DNA from: Asterochloris sp. CNOR1
Lineage: Eukaryota; Chlorophyta; Trebouxiophyceae; Trebouxiales; Trebouxiaceae
NCBI GenBank assembly: GCA_963969365.1
Contig: OZ017761.1
Location: 1,612,001 to 1,676,000, forward strand
Reading direction: 5' to 3'
Length of the DNA: 64,000 nucleotides
Shown in pieces: positions 41,585 to 52,990 of this stretch. Position numbers and translations under genes: made by a program. Under the pieces are notes generated by a model. That model made no database searches. It was not told where the DNA came from and was given only the letters and a program-made list of their open reading frames with translations. The first letter of the stretch is position 1; the number at the start of each line of letters is the position of its first letter.

Positions 41585-44144
41585 ATGTCGCAGAGTCAGA
41601 TGCTCAATGGAGCAAACCTGAACCTGAGGCTGTCGCAGAGGGCACGGCCTCTGCGAGCAGCACCATGCAAGCATCAGTGTCGCAGGCAAAATTCTGTCTG
41701 TCACGCCCAGCAGGTGCTTTTGTGTGGCAGCCATGCTGCCAGCACTTGTGATCCATCATTTGGTGCTAAGTTGCGACCTGGCCTCATGCGGCGTTTGAGA
41801 CCTTCTAATGCTGCCATAATGGGTTGCTGTGGTCATTGCTGCTGCAGAGAGCGAACCTGGTGCAAAGTTTGGGCACCAAGGCCGCAGGTGCAGTAGCAGC
41901 TGCCATGCTTTCCCTGAGCAGCCTGTCTGGCGCAGCCCTGGCGAATGAATTTGATGTGGTGAACAGCCCCACCCCAGAGCTGTCGTACTACATTGACGAC
42001 GCTGGCGTGCTCAACAAGACCACAAAGAAGGCCATCAACGACAGACTCTACAAGTTGGAGGTGTGTTGCCTGTGCTGACAAGGCTCCCAGGTTGCAGCAG
42101 GTCCAGGACAGGGCACTGGCAGATGCAGGGGCCCCTTGGAGCAAAGGTGGCAGGTGACCATCTGACAAGTATGCCATGGATACAGTCTGCCGGCCCTCCT
42201 CTACCTCACCAAGGCACCCTCCAGAGGCTTGTTAATATAGCACTGTCGACATGGCACCTTCCCTGTCTGCAGCTGGCCGCCTGCCGAGGAGTGCAGTCCT
42301 GCCGGAAGGACGGGCAAGGTAGACTTTGCTGTCATGCCTTCCTGTCTGCCTGCCATGCAACCAGTCAATGCAGCTGCCAATGTGCTGCTGCAGTCAGGGC
42401 AATGGCGTCCCACGTCCACCTGTGAGTGAGGACTGACGGCACCGACCGCTGCTGCAATGGTCGTCAGGGGTGCTCAACTCCAGCAATGCTTGCAGTCTCC
42501 ATCTGCCCCCGCCTGCAGGGCTTACAACAGGGTCAGCCTGGGGGCGGCCGAAGCGCTAATATTGCATGCTAAGCGAGACATTTCAGTAGCTGAACACCGC
42601 ACCTGCCCTGCCTGCAGGCCAACACCGGGTACCGCCTGGAGGCAGTCACTGTGCGCAAGCTGGAGTTTGAGCAGGACGCCTTCAGTTTTGGGGACAAGGT
42701 CCTGGAGAAGTGGTACCCCAACAAGGCAGAGGCTGACAAGAAGGGCATCCTGATCGTGGTGACGACCGGCAAGGACGGCGCGCTGACAGGCGGCCCGGCC
42801 TTTACCAAGGTGGGCCGAGCAGCCGCCCTGCAGGTCGTCAGCAGTTGTGCTGGGCAGGACGCTCGCCAAAGCAGAGGCTGATCATATGGGCATCGCGAGT
42901 GTGGCCACAACTCTGCGCTGGGCAGGTGGCCGAAAGGGTCTTGCTTGTTGCCACAGCGGAGATCCTAGTGAATTGTCAAGCCCAAAGTGGAGGGACTGAT
43001 TGGTGCCCTCACTGGCGGCACTGGTGGCCTCACAAGGACCAGCGGCGCTGACAGCTGCAAAGCGGCCCTCCCTTGGTGACGAAAGAGGTGCTGGGAGCTG
43101 TCACCAATGCAGGCAACACAGTGGTGCAAGCCATAAAGGCATGCAGGGCCTACCAGACACACTGACTGGCCCCTGGCCTTCAGCCGTGGCATACGTGAGG
43201 CTAGCTATGACTCTGTCATCAAGGGCCCGCAGGCTAGTGATGTGACGGCCTGCCCTGCGGCTGATAAGCCGCTCTGCCAACAAGCCTGTAGATCCAGGAA
43301 AGACCTCACATCCGCCTCAGTATCACCTGCATATGTCGCCTCTGGCCCTGCAGGCTGTGGGTGACAGCCTGATTGACAGCATCATCGGCGACAACATCCC
43401 CATCTTGACCGAGCAGGAGAAGTGGAATGAGACACTGACCAGCTGTGTCAAGAGGATAGAGGCCGTCCTTACAGGTGAGCACACTGGGGCTGCTGTGCAC
43501 AGAGAGACAGAGAGCTGAGCACTGCTCACGCTGCTGGCTGACCCCATACACAGTACGCTGAATGCCATTGGGGTCCTCAGTTGCATTGAGCAGCACCCCA
43601 GAGTTGGTTTTCTCAGATTTCAGGCCTTTAAAAGTGACTCATTGATGTGGCAGCCCTGGATGCCTCCCAGGGGGCTTCGATGAGAGGCTGCGGACACGCA
43701 AGTGTTCAGAAGCAGCTGGTACCCATTTCTGCCTGGCTATGCAGGCTTTGAAGAGTCTGGCAGCTCCCCATAGGGCCTCAGACAAGGGCAGCCTCCCAGA
43801 GTTGGCCTCACTCGGACGTCTGGGGTTGAAGATGTGCATGATGTCTTGTCCTGTCAATGCAGGCTCTAAGGACCCTGGAGCCCCTCAAAGGGCTTCAGAT
43901 GAGAGGCAGCGGACCTACAAGACAAAGGCGGAGGTTGAGAAGACCAAGAGCTCGACCACCCTCATCGTGGCCGTCCTGCTTGTCATCGCTTTTGTGGTGC
44001 CCATGCTGCAGTACTATGGGTGAGTCTGTTGGACTCAGAAGATCTAGTCCCTGTAGCCGTTGCTGGTGGTCCTGAAATGCGCTGTCATTGCCTGGCCTGA
44101 GCTCACTTTGATCATACGGCTGCAGGTACGTAAGCAAGGAATGA
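41585..44144 (+). CDS. TLP18.3-like thylakoid lumen protein (TPM domain, PSII repair)
   Basis: Thylakoid lumen protein linked to photosystem II repair in Arabidopsis (TLP18.3, TPM-phosphatase fold). Six exons join in phase: 41585-41713, 41848-42060, 42618-42809, 43354-43474, 43863-44019, 44126-44144, giving 276 residues. Exon 1 is a stroma-targeting peptide (NLRLSQRARPLRAAPCKHQC). Exon 2 adds a lumen signal (AAAMLSLSSLSGAALA, then NEF), followed by ELSYYIDDAGVLNKTTK. Next come VTVRKLEFEQDAFSFGDKVL with EKWYPNK, ILIVVTTGKDGALTGGPAF, VGDSLIDSIIGDNIPIL and a basic linker. A single C-terminal membrane helix (TTLIVAVLLVIAFVVPMLQY) ends GYVSKE. Order, lengths and C-terminal anchor all match the Arabidopsis protein. 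Confidence 0.93.
43651..43800 (+). repeat. Two decayed copies of TLP18.3 exon 5 start in intron 4
   Basis: Exon 5 starts GCAG|GCTCTAAGGACCCTGG at 43859. Copies lie at 43741-43800 (GCAGGCTTTGAAGAGTCTGG ... GGGCCTCAGACAAGGGCAGC) and 43651-43702 (CAGCCCTGGATGCCTCCCAG ... GATGAGAGGCTGCGGACACGCAAG). Spacing is about 90 and 120 bases, like a decaying tandem array leading into the real exon. Confidence 0.75.
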
Positions 44145-44443
44145 CATGATGAGGAGAACAAAACAACATTTTGAAGTGCTACACCTGTGCTTGCCAGGCG
44201 CCAATTTCTTTGCCCACTTCCTTTTGCCCTCTTATCAGCAGTTGCCACGAGAACCAATTTTGCAGACTGTCCATTGCCTTCATTGGCTAAGTAGGGCACC
44301 ACATTAAAGGCCAAAGTCCAAAACAACATGTCACAACATAACACATTTTGTCGTGTGTTTACGGATACAGTCACACCACACTACTGTCACTCTTCACTGG
44401 CTCTCCATTGGGCACAAACATCTAGCAGCTCAACTGCTCACTC
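44145..44443. other. Convergent 3' spacer, TLP18.3 / LHC-like gene
   Basis: About 300 bases between two stop codons; AT-richer than the surroundings. No coding signal, repeat or clear TGTAA seen. Confidence 0.45.
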
Positions 44444-47400
44444 TCAAAATCCGCTGTCCTTACCCAGCAGACCCACCACCTGCAGGCATGAAGGTAAGTG
44501 CCTGGTGCTGTGCACTGCTTTCAAGATGCAGACCAGGACACAGGCAGACAGAGCAAGAAGCAATTTGATTATGTCGGCAATCTGCAGATTGCAGTCAAGT
44601 CTTACCTTGAACCAGAAGAGGACCTGTGACAAAATGCCCTTTCCTGTGGCTGCCTCCACGAGGATGGCCACAGCAAAGCCCAGCATGGCCCAGCGTCCAT
44701 TGGTAATCTCCACCTTGCGAGCGTACCTTCAGAGCATGTTGCATCGTGAATGAAAGCATTACTGTGTTGCACGGTTTGTGCGAGAGCATCAAAAAACCAG
44801 GTCAGCACGTTCACACCATATACGTCCAGCCCAAAGGTCATCAGACCCATACAAAACGCCCTCAGCAACAAGACAGTGCTGTGCCAGAGGGCTGTCTGGG
44901 CTGCAGCTAAGCTGAAGGCATTTCAGGACATACGTGATGTACCCCAGGCCAGCATAATGGGCAGCTGCTCAGCAGATCGCAGGTGACCACAGACTTGAGG
45001 TGGGCTCGATATCCGTCTGCCTACTCAGCCATAAAGGAGCCTGCCGGTTCCCACCACACAGGCTGTGCAAACAGGTGCCACGCGCTCAGCAGGCTCTTGC
45101 CAGTCTGGGCGAGACAATACACGGATACCAGCTAGCTCAGCTGGTGGCCACCAACCTGAGGGTGGGCTCGTTGGCAAAGTTCTGCCTCTCGAGCTCATCG
45201 TTCCTCTGGGCTATGCTCATAGAGGGGCCCGCAGCCCTGTACTTCTGCTTCTCCTCATCGCTCATCTTCTGCTTGCTAGCAGCCTCACTCCTGTCCTGCA
45301 AGTTGAGCGCCCTGCAGGTCATGGCAAGGTGCTCAGACAGGACAATCCACACTGACATCTGGACATGGCAGTGGCCTGCTGCCGCTGAACATGCTCCAGA
45401 CCCAGCAGGGGAGGGCGCTTTGTCAAGCCAGATGCAGTAGCTTGCTGGTGGCTGGGAGGCTGCTGCTGAGTCAGCCTACACGTGGGTAGCAGGTCCATCA
45501 GCCAAGATGGTTTGCTAGCAGCTGCAGGGCTGGATACCTTGCCCATCCTCAGCATCTCCATGCTGAGCGCCTTGCACAGGCTGTCCAGCCGAGGTGCCAG
45601 GGTTACAAAAGCAGCCCAGGTTCACAGTCTGAGAGCGTCCAACAGGGCAGCCTGGAGTAATGCACTGACAGGCATGTGCACTGCATCTGCCCGGGAGCTA
45701 CAGCCTGACTGCCTTGCCAGCTGATCGAGTCGCACCAAAAGTACATACGCACAAGCAGCCGCTCCCTGCCAGCAGGTTCAGGCCATTGCTGAGCACGCCA
45801 GTGATCTGCCTACAGTGTCCGATGCACGCAGGGAGCTGCCACCTTCGGGCTCACACCTTACCATGTCCCGGGCTGCGCTGCAGCTGAGCCCAGCTGGCCC
45901 CAAGGATGCCCTGATTCTTGCTGGCGTCAGTGTCCATTATCTGTGGGTGCCATTTCAGCAGTGCAGCAAGGCATTGCTGTCCATCTGTGTACCTGTCTGC
46001 AGGGGTTCCCTGAGCCTTGCTGTCCCCGATCTCCTGCGACTCCTGCCTGCTGTCAGGGGCCAGAGTATTGGTGACAGGGTCCCCCCTGTTCTTCAGCCCT
46101 GACGCGCTCTCTTCAATGTTCTTGTCCTCTCCGGCAATGCCCAGGAACTGAGAATACCGTGCTGCATCCCTGCAGCATGCATGGCAGCATCGTCAGGCGC
46201 GTGTCGCTGTATTGACCAGTCCTGCTGCTGAAAGTTTCTGACCCACAGGCAGGTCCTTGAGACACAGTTGCGGGCAGACTTGGTGCTGCCACTGCTGCAT
46301 GCTTGCCGTGCTGTCTCCTTGCAGCAGGTGTGGCAGCTGCTGCTGGGTGAAGCAGTCCTGGCACCGAGAGTACTCTGCAGCATCCCCCAACATCAGGCAG
46401 CTATTGTGTAAGCATATGCATGAGCTGCCTGGAGACCACAGCGCATCCCAACACGCTAGGCAGCACTGTGGAGCGCATGGCATCTGCTGCTGGGTCTGCT
46501 GCTAAGATAGTGGACAGGGACAGCAATGGACATGGCATCACAAACTGCAGGCGCCTCTGGCGTCTGACATCTGCCTCTGCTCGTGTTGCTGACCCAGTGC
46601 GCAAGCGTGCCTTCATCATGAGTGTTGCTCCATTGCCGCTCTGGGTGTTGCTGACTCCCACATGATGCAGGTGCACCCTGCGCCACCAATGCACCCCTCT
46701 GCAGTAGCTGTGATTGGAGCTTTGCATGTCTGTGCACAGCTTGCACCGCACCTGGGGGACAGGTCCCCCTTCTGAGCCTTCACCAGCGTCTGCACCAGTG
46801 CCACAAAGGTTGCTGAGGTCAGTGCTGCCGACAGCGTGACCAGCAGGGGTGGGGAGGGCGTGATGAGGCCGATCTGTCCCAGAGGCCCCTTGCCTGCACA
46901 TGTTCACTAACATGTGTCAGTAGTGAGCAGGGGTGGGATGGCGGAAGAGGCTACCAGGGCCCCTTGCTTGCACACAGATAAAGCTACAGCATCAGTGCAA
47001 GACAAGCTGCGCATGCCAGACCTCTGCCTGTGCAGGGCCACACAGATGGCAGCAGCAGATTGTATGGCCAGTGCGAGCTTGGGACCCTGTTTTGCTTAGT
47101 TCAAGACTTGGGGCAACTGGGCCAGGACAGCGGTGCTGCAGGCCAGATCCCAAAAGACGGCCCACCTGTAATGAACTCGCCGATGATGGCGCTGAGGAAA
47201 CCAGCCATTGCCAGACGCCCGACCCAGACCTGCATGTGGAGAGCGCAGCTCAGGCTGACCTGCCAAAAACAGCGCACAGGGAATAACAGTGGGTTGCTAG
47301 ATGCCAAAGCAAAGGCAGCAGCCCCCGACCCACCTCTGCGAATGGCTTAAAGCCAAAGATGCCCTCTTCTGTGGGCAGGCCAATGCTTTCTGCGAACTGC

Positions 47401-47812
47401 AAGGCAGAAGACATGCTCAACATAGTGGCAGTGGGATGGACAGTGAGGGGTTGCAGCAGGCCAAGTATGCACATGTTTGACCCACATCGAGCTGCCAACT
47501 GCTGAATACTGCATTGGGCAAGCAGGCCTGCACAGGAATTTCTGCTGGGCCCCGATGTGGCGCAAGGCTACAAAATCACTGGGTAGCTGCACGCTCATCA
47601 GGTGGCACTCATCAAAAGCGCACCTGAACAACCTCATCCTTTACTCCTGGCTTCTCCTGAGTCTGCTGAGATTTGCAGATCTGGGCCATCTGCCGCCTTG
47701 ATGCTGCCCGGCAGAAACTGTGCTGCAGCAGGGGTTGTCCTGCCAGCCTGTCACATTGGTGCCTCAGCTGTCTGCTGGGCAACTGTACCTGGGTGAAGCA
47801 TGCTGTCTGCAT
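44444..47812 (-). CDS. LHC-superfamily three-helix protein (ELIP/PsbS-like), plastid
   Basis: Predicted thylakoid chlorophyll- or carotenoid-binding stress protein. Eight exons join in phase: 47624-47812, 47334-47396, 47166-47229, 46752-46893, 45993-46169, 45156-45311, 44606-44726, 44444-44479, giving 315 residues. Exon 1 is a plastid transit peptide (MQTACFTQVQLPSRQLRHQC). Helix 1 is GFKPFAEVWVGRLAMAGFLS with IIGEFITGKG, carrying the ExxxGR motif and resembling the first PsbS helix. Helix 2 is LLVTLSAALTSATFVALVQT. A charged loop of about 110 residues follows (DAARYSQFLGIAGEDK to ELERQNFANEPTLR). Helix 3 is VEITNGRWAMLGFAVAILVE with an ExxNGR motif and ATGKGILSQ. Three helices with LHC motifs in 1 and 3 fit ELIP topology; helix 1 is closer to PsbS. 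I cannot choose a named subfamily. Confidence 0.82.
46351..46390 (-). repeat. Decayed copy of an LHC-like gene exon start in its preceding intron
   Basis: On the minus strand the exon starting at 46169 reads GATGCAGCACGGTATTCTCA (DAARYSQ). About 210 bases upstream the intron has GATGCTGCAGAGTACTCTCG (DAAEYSR), then diverges. Confidence 0.6.
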
Positions 47813-48698
47813 GATGCCAATTGCTGGTTGATTAGCTTGTTCAGGGAAATGCCGTGTGAATCAGCGATGGGAGTGAGAGGCTCCAGGGGCTTCCACGCAA
47901 CACTTGGGCTCCAGAATCCTTCTGAGAAAAACAGCAAAAAATCAGCTCTTTGGGACATTTGCTCGAGCCGCTTCTGCAACTGGAAAGGGCCTGAGTATTC
48001 GCTGCCGAGATCAAGTGAACGCGGCAGTCAACTGTGGCACTGCCGCAACGATCGCACTCCTGGCCGGCAGCATGAGCGCCACATAATGTCGAACCAGCCT
48101 CAGTGCCGGTGGAAAGAGTGTCAGCAGAGCCATTGTGCCGGCTGAGCTTGCAGCTGCAGAGTCTGCATGGGCAGCATGCTGGCCTGCATGTATACTGCCA
48201 GCCCAGGGCTGGCTTGCGACGGCAGCAGCCTGATGTCACCAGGAAATTTCAACAGAGCGAGTCCCATGTCAAGTGGCAGCTGCAGAGTCAGCATCTGCAG
48301 TGGCCAGGCCTGCAGGGAAGGCGCCTTTTGGCATGTACTTTCAGTCCAGCAGCACAGCCCCCAAGAGGAGTCCTGATGCTGACTTGCAGCTAAGGCTGGA
48401 CATGCACCTGATGGGTTGTCTGCTGGTGAAACGGCCCCACTGGGAGACGATTGCAAGCTGGTACTGACTGCTCGCTGAGCTGCATGATCTGGCTTCCATC
48501 AATGCAATGGCAGTGTACCTTGAGTCTCATGCCAAGACAGAAAGAGAGAAGCTGATGTCCTGTCAGTGAGTTGATGTGCACCTGGCCTTAAGCCAAGGTT
48601 TTTTCGCAGCCAGTGATCAACAGATTTTAGCGGTGGCGCTGGAAAAAAGGAAAGTGAAAAAAAGGCAAACCTAACACTGGACCATTCATCAGATCATC
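47813..48698. promoter_or_regulatory. Divergent region, LHC-like gene / S1-domain gene
   Basis: About 885 bases between two outward-facing start codons. I see no convincing exon and no repeat; promoters are inferred from position. Confidence 0.4.
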
Positions 48699-51600
48699 AT
48701 GGCCGTTGGCACCCTCCCCTGCAGTTGTCTGCCCCAGAGATGGTCCAAGAATGTAAGCTACTGTAAGTGTCGGCCCTGTGGTGCTGCCGCTCGCACCAAT
48801 GTGACCACTGATTTCACTGCAGGTCGTCAGGAGTTCCAAAACTACTGCCCACGTGCCTGCCCATTCTAGATTTAGCAGCAGCAGCCAGAGACAGTCCACA
48901 GCTGGGAAGTGCCACAGCGCTGCTCATGCAGAGGCCGTGGCTGAGACACAAGGACCTGCTGCAGCCTCAGAGGACGCAGACACGATCTCAGGCAGGTGTT
49001 GAGCACGCAGCCGACATGTCCTGGCTGTGCCAGTTGCAGCCACGCCAGCATTGATGCTCCCACTCTGGGGCGTTCCGTAATGCTGCCTTCTGCATGCAGA
49101 GGAGTGGAGGGAGGCACTGGAATGGCAAGAGAAGAAACAGGTCATAGAGGCCAATTTCAAATTTGTTGGGGATGGGTATGCCCTTGTGACGGTAAGCATG
49201 ACTTGAGATGATACTGTGCTCAATCCAAACTCCAAATCAGGTCACTCACCAGAAAGAAGGGGGTGCCATGCACTCACTCTGTACGAGAGCTGTACCAGAG
49301 GCCCTGAGCAAGCCCACAGGCATGCACAGAAGCTGTCTGAAGAGCTGCAGCTTCTGCTAAGCTTGGACCTGCTACCTTGTGCAGATTGGCAAGCTCACAG
49401 GTATCGTCTCGCGCTTCCAGTTGAGACCCTGGCGCCTGCTTCAGCTGTTGCCAGATCAACAGCAGGAGGACCCCCTCTCAATGACCAAGGTCATTGCTGG
49501 CAGCCCTGTGGTGGACTGGACGCGGGGCAAGGCCTGGAGGGGGGAGCCGCTCTTGGTGAAAGTCATTGGGGTGAGGGCACACTGCCTGTGCGGTGCACTG
49601 CCAGAACAGGGCATCTGCAGATGCTGCTGCACCATCGGGTGGCTTGTGTGCCAAGCCACCACGCTGGCAAGGCAATTGTCAATAGGGCGGGAGCATGCAA
49701 CCTGCCAGAGCCGTGCCCGAGCAGGGCAGCTTGCAGCAGCCCAATTTGCATTGCCTTCCTGCACCCTCCTGGTGCGTATGAGTAGTGCCGCATGCAAAGC
49801 TCATGGCATCTGCTCTCTGAGTGTCAAGCCACCATGCTGGGATTTTGAACATCAGCGAGGCAAGTGTACACGACCTTGCCAAGGCGCTGCCTGAGCAGAC
49901 CAAACTGCAGAGTCTGTCTGGCAAACTCAGCAGGGCAGCTGTGCAGTAGCACCTGCTGATAGCCTCATCAAGCTTACGTGCATATAGCAAAGCTGCTGTG
50001 CCAGCCAATCAACTGGTAAAGGTGGACTTGTAGACCGCAAAGCAGAGCTTGCACAGAGTCTCAGCCTGCCGCTGAGCTTACAAAGCAGGGACTGAGCAGT
50101 GCAAGGGCAGGTCAGCAGTGCCTGCACAGGGCCTCGGGCAAGCGTCACGATAAGCTGTTGTTGTTTCATAAACCTCTGTGCCAACCTCCGTGCCAGACGC
50201 ATCCCATCGCCATCTCTGGACTGTGGCTGCAGCTCTCTGAGACTATGACAGCCACCCAGAAGCTGCTGCGGACCTCCCATAGCCTTTCTCACCACGCAGA
50301 TGTGAAATGTTGATGCGCTGCTGTAGGTGGGGTCCCCAAGGACAGGGTGCGGCTGTCAAGACTCGGCCTGTGGCCATGGATGGTCATCATGTATGCAATC
50401 ATGCATTCTTCTTGCAGGCGAGCCCCAACAACTGGCTGTGGTCATCTTGAACGCCTGCACGACCTGCTGCAGTCCCCACGATCTCTCACCATTAATGCTG
50501 GGGCCTCCCTTGTGCTACTGCAGGTAGATGTCCCCAACAAAAGGCTGCGCCTGTCCGAGAAGCCTGTGGCCATGGACGAGCTGCTGAGCCGGGTCAGGGC
50601 TGGCGACGTCGCAGACGGCATCGTTACAGGCATTGCCAACTCAGTCGTGTATGTCAGCATGCGGGACCCCGAGACCGGCCGCTTTGAGGGTGCCAGCGTG
50701 AGTCACAGTTGTTTTGTCGCCTTTGTTGCTGTCTGGGATGTTGCGCTCTGCCTGCATGCTGGTGTGCTGCATAGCCCCCCAGTCACTATAGAGGTGCAGA
50801 GGGCGACAGCTCCATGGTGAACCCTGAGACCAGCCAACCTGAGGCTGTTAGGTCATGTGCGATCTGTGCCTGACTGTGTGGCGCTGAGCAGCCTGGTGTC
50901 CATGGCTGCTCAGCTAAAGCGGCACAGCCTTTGAGGCTGTGTGGTGGCTGGTGCAAAGCTCCCCATAGTCTGGGGAAGAAAGCCCAGTTTGTTGATGCCT
51001 TCATGTGATGGAATTGGCAAATTAATGGGTTGACCTTGGCACGTGGTGTTGACGCCTGTGAACGTGTGGGCTGGGTCACGTTGTCTGACATGTTGGTTCT
51101 GTGCTGGCAGGGCATCATCAGCTATGGGGAGCTCAGCTGGGACTCCTTCCTGACGGTGGAGTCGGTGGTGCAAGTGGGGCAGAACATCACCTGCAAAGTT
51201 CTGCAGGTCCAGAAGCAGCGCAGGAAGATTCTGCTCTCGCTGAAACAGATGGAGGTGAGTGGTTGCCGGGTGCCGTCAGCCCTAGGTGCTTTGTGCAAGT
51301 AGCAGGGTAGTTGACAGGTGTTACTCCAGCAAACGAACGCAGGGCGCGGTCTGATGCTCGGTGGTCACTGTTGTTGGCTACGGCATGTGGGTGAGAGGCA
51401 ATTTGGGAGCTGAGCATACAGCCTGCTGTATGTGGGTGACAGCAGCTCTGTCTGCCGTATGTGGGGGGTGACAGCTGCTGGAGGCCATCAGCTTTGCCTG
51501 CTGCAGTTGGTTGAGAGGCTGCCCTGGAGCCTTAAGTGCTGGTCGCGCATGTGGATGAGGGCTGTCAGGTGCCACTGCACTGGCTGGTGTACTTGAGGAC

Positions 51601-52617
51601 ACAATGGTCCAAGACTGCTGCATCCAACCTGCATGCTGCAGCACTCGCTCAGGCTGGTCACATCCAGAAGCTGCACTGCATCCCTTCTTGCTGCATGTGC
51701 ACCTCTGATTGCTGTGCACATTCCCAGCAGCTCATGAGCACCCAGCCCTCCTGCCGTGCCTGCAGACTGATCCCCTGCGGGAGACTCTTGACAAGGTTCT
51801 TCCCAAGGAGAACCGCGAGCTCATCACAGAGGTGCCTGTCAGCATCCCCCAGGGGGTCAAGGACATCTGCAATGAGCTGGAGTTGGAGGACGGCATTGAG
51901 TATGTGGTGCTCGGCAGACAGGCTGAGGAGCGGCGCGTCGTCTCACAGGTAAGCTGCTTGGGGGCACTCTCGCAGTGTGGTAAGATTTGCAAAGCCTCTC
52001 TTTTGTGGCATCCTGTGTCGGACGCCAGGTGACATGTGTGCTTCGGGTCCTGTGTGCCGGGCAGGCAGTTTAGGAAGAGAGAGGGGTTCTCACAGACATC
52101 TTTCTGGAATGTGTCCTGGAGACACTGTGGTGCTGGGCAGGCAGACAATCAAGGAGGTGGTCTCTCAAGCAGATCCTTGGACTGGGCTGCTGCCCTGCCT
52201 GACGCCACACTTGTGACACGCGACTCACCGACCCACAGGTCGTAACCACCTTGCCTCTGTAGAAGCAGGTCCTGTGAGCGTGCATGCCAACGCTGAGCAC
52301 AGAGCCTCAAGCCAGTGGTGTATGCTGCCAGCGCTTAGTGTGGAGTGGGCTGCAGGACTTGCAGCTGTGGCTGTTCAAGAAGCTCTTCCCTGGTGCTCAG
52401 CATGGCCAGTCAGTCAGGTAGCCAGCACTCAGCCTGCCCCTGATTGTCTTTCTTGGTGCAGGATCTAGAGCTGTGGTTATCCAGGGAGGTTGTTCCTGAC
52501 GGGCACCTCCTCATCACGCGGGCAGGCAAGACGGTGCAAGAGCTGCAGATCAAAACCTCCCTCAGTGCCCCAGAGATGAAGTCTGCTGTCCAGCGGGTGC
52601 TTCGCAGGCTCGTGTAG
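48699..52617 (+). CDS. S1 RNA-binding domain protein, probably plastid
   Basis: Predicted organellar RNA-binding protein. Phase-consistent exons: 49100-49191, 49385-49570, 50524-50697, 51111-51254, 51766-51948, 52462-52617. The 5' part is inferred: ATG 48699 opens a transit-like peptide (exon 48699-48822), and exon 48932-48991 (EAVAETQGPAASEDAD) fits only with a GC donor, otherwise 48822 joins 49100 directly. A degenerate first S1-like unit runs from KKQVIEANFKFVGDGYALVT through IGKLTGIVSRFQLRP to VDVPNKRLRLSEK. A clear second S1 domain follows: MDELLSRVRAGDVADGIVTG, then IISYGELSWDSFLTVESVVQ and VGQNITCKVLQVQKQRRKIL. The C-terminal domain (DPLRETLDKVLP to VQRVLRRLV) is not recognised. Plant S1 proteins of this kind bind chloroplast transcripts; the exact orthologue is not named. 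Confidence 0.75.
52050..52172 (+). repeat. Two decayed copies of an S1-gene exon end in the next intron
   Basis: The exon ending at 51948 finishes GTGGTGCTCGGCAGACAGGC ... CGTCGTCTCACAG. The intron repeats it at 52124-52172 (GTGGTGCTGGGCAGGCAGAC ... GGTGGTCTCTCAAG) and 52050-52100 (TGCCGGGCAGGCAGTTTAGG ... GGGGTTCTCACAG). Confidence 0.65.
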
Positions 52618-52990
52618 ACTGCTGCTTTCCTCCCCAACTGCGCCGCATCGCAGGGTTGAACACCAGCAACGACAAACATATTTGTTTGAGTTTGCCCAGT
52701 GCAGCAGAGTTTTTGAGCTCTCTCTTGCTGCACTCACTTCAAAGCCAAACGCAATATTATGAAATGTAGTCAAATCTCAGTGCAAGATAAGCGCCTAGCC
52801 ACATTGTGCTGCATGACTTGCATGCTTGTGTGTGGTTCCTTCGGGGCCAAGCACCACTCCTATGAGCCTGGCTTCTCACAGTCATGAGGTTCTGGCCACC
52901 AAGTGCTGCTGCTAGGAGGGTCAAGTCAGGGCTAGCCAAGTTTCAGGCTTGGCCAAACGACAAATAGAGCTGCCAAGCTGAGAGACACTG
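52618..52990. other. Convergent 3' spacer, S1-domain gene / SPT4
   Basis: About 370 bases between stop codons; no coding signal, no clear TGTAA on either strand. Confidence 0.45.

Noticed and set aside
45858-45880. Micro-exon (AARDM) with good splice sites in the LHC-like gene
   Set aside because: Including it breaks the frame into the next exon, whereas 45993 joins 45311 directly in phase 2.
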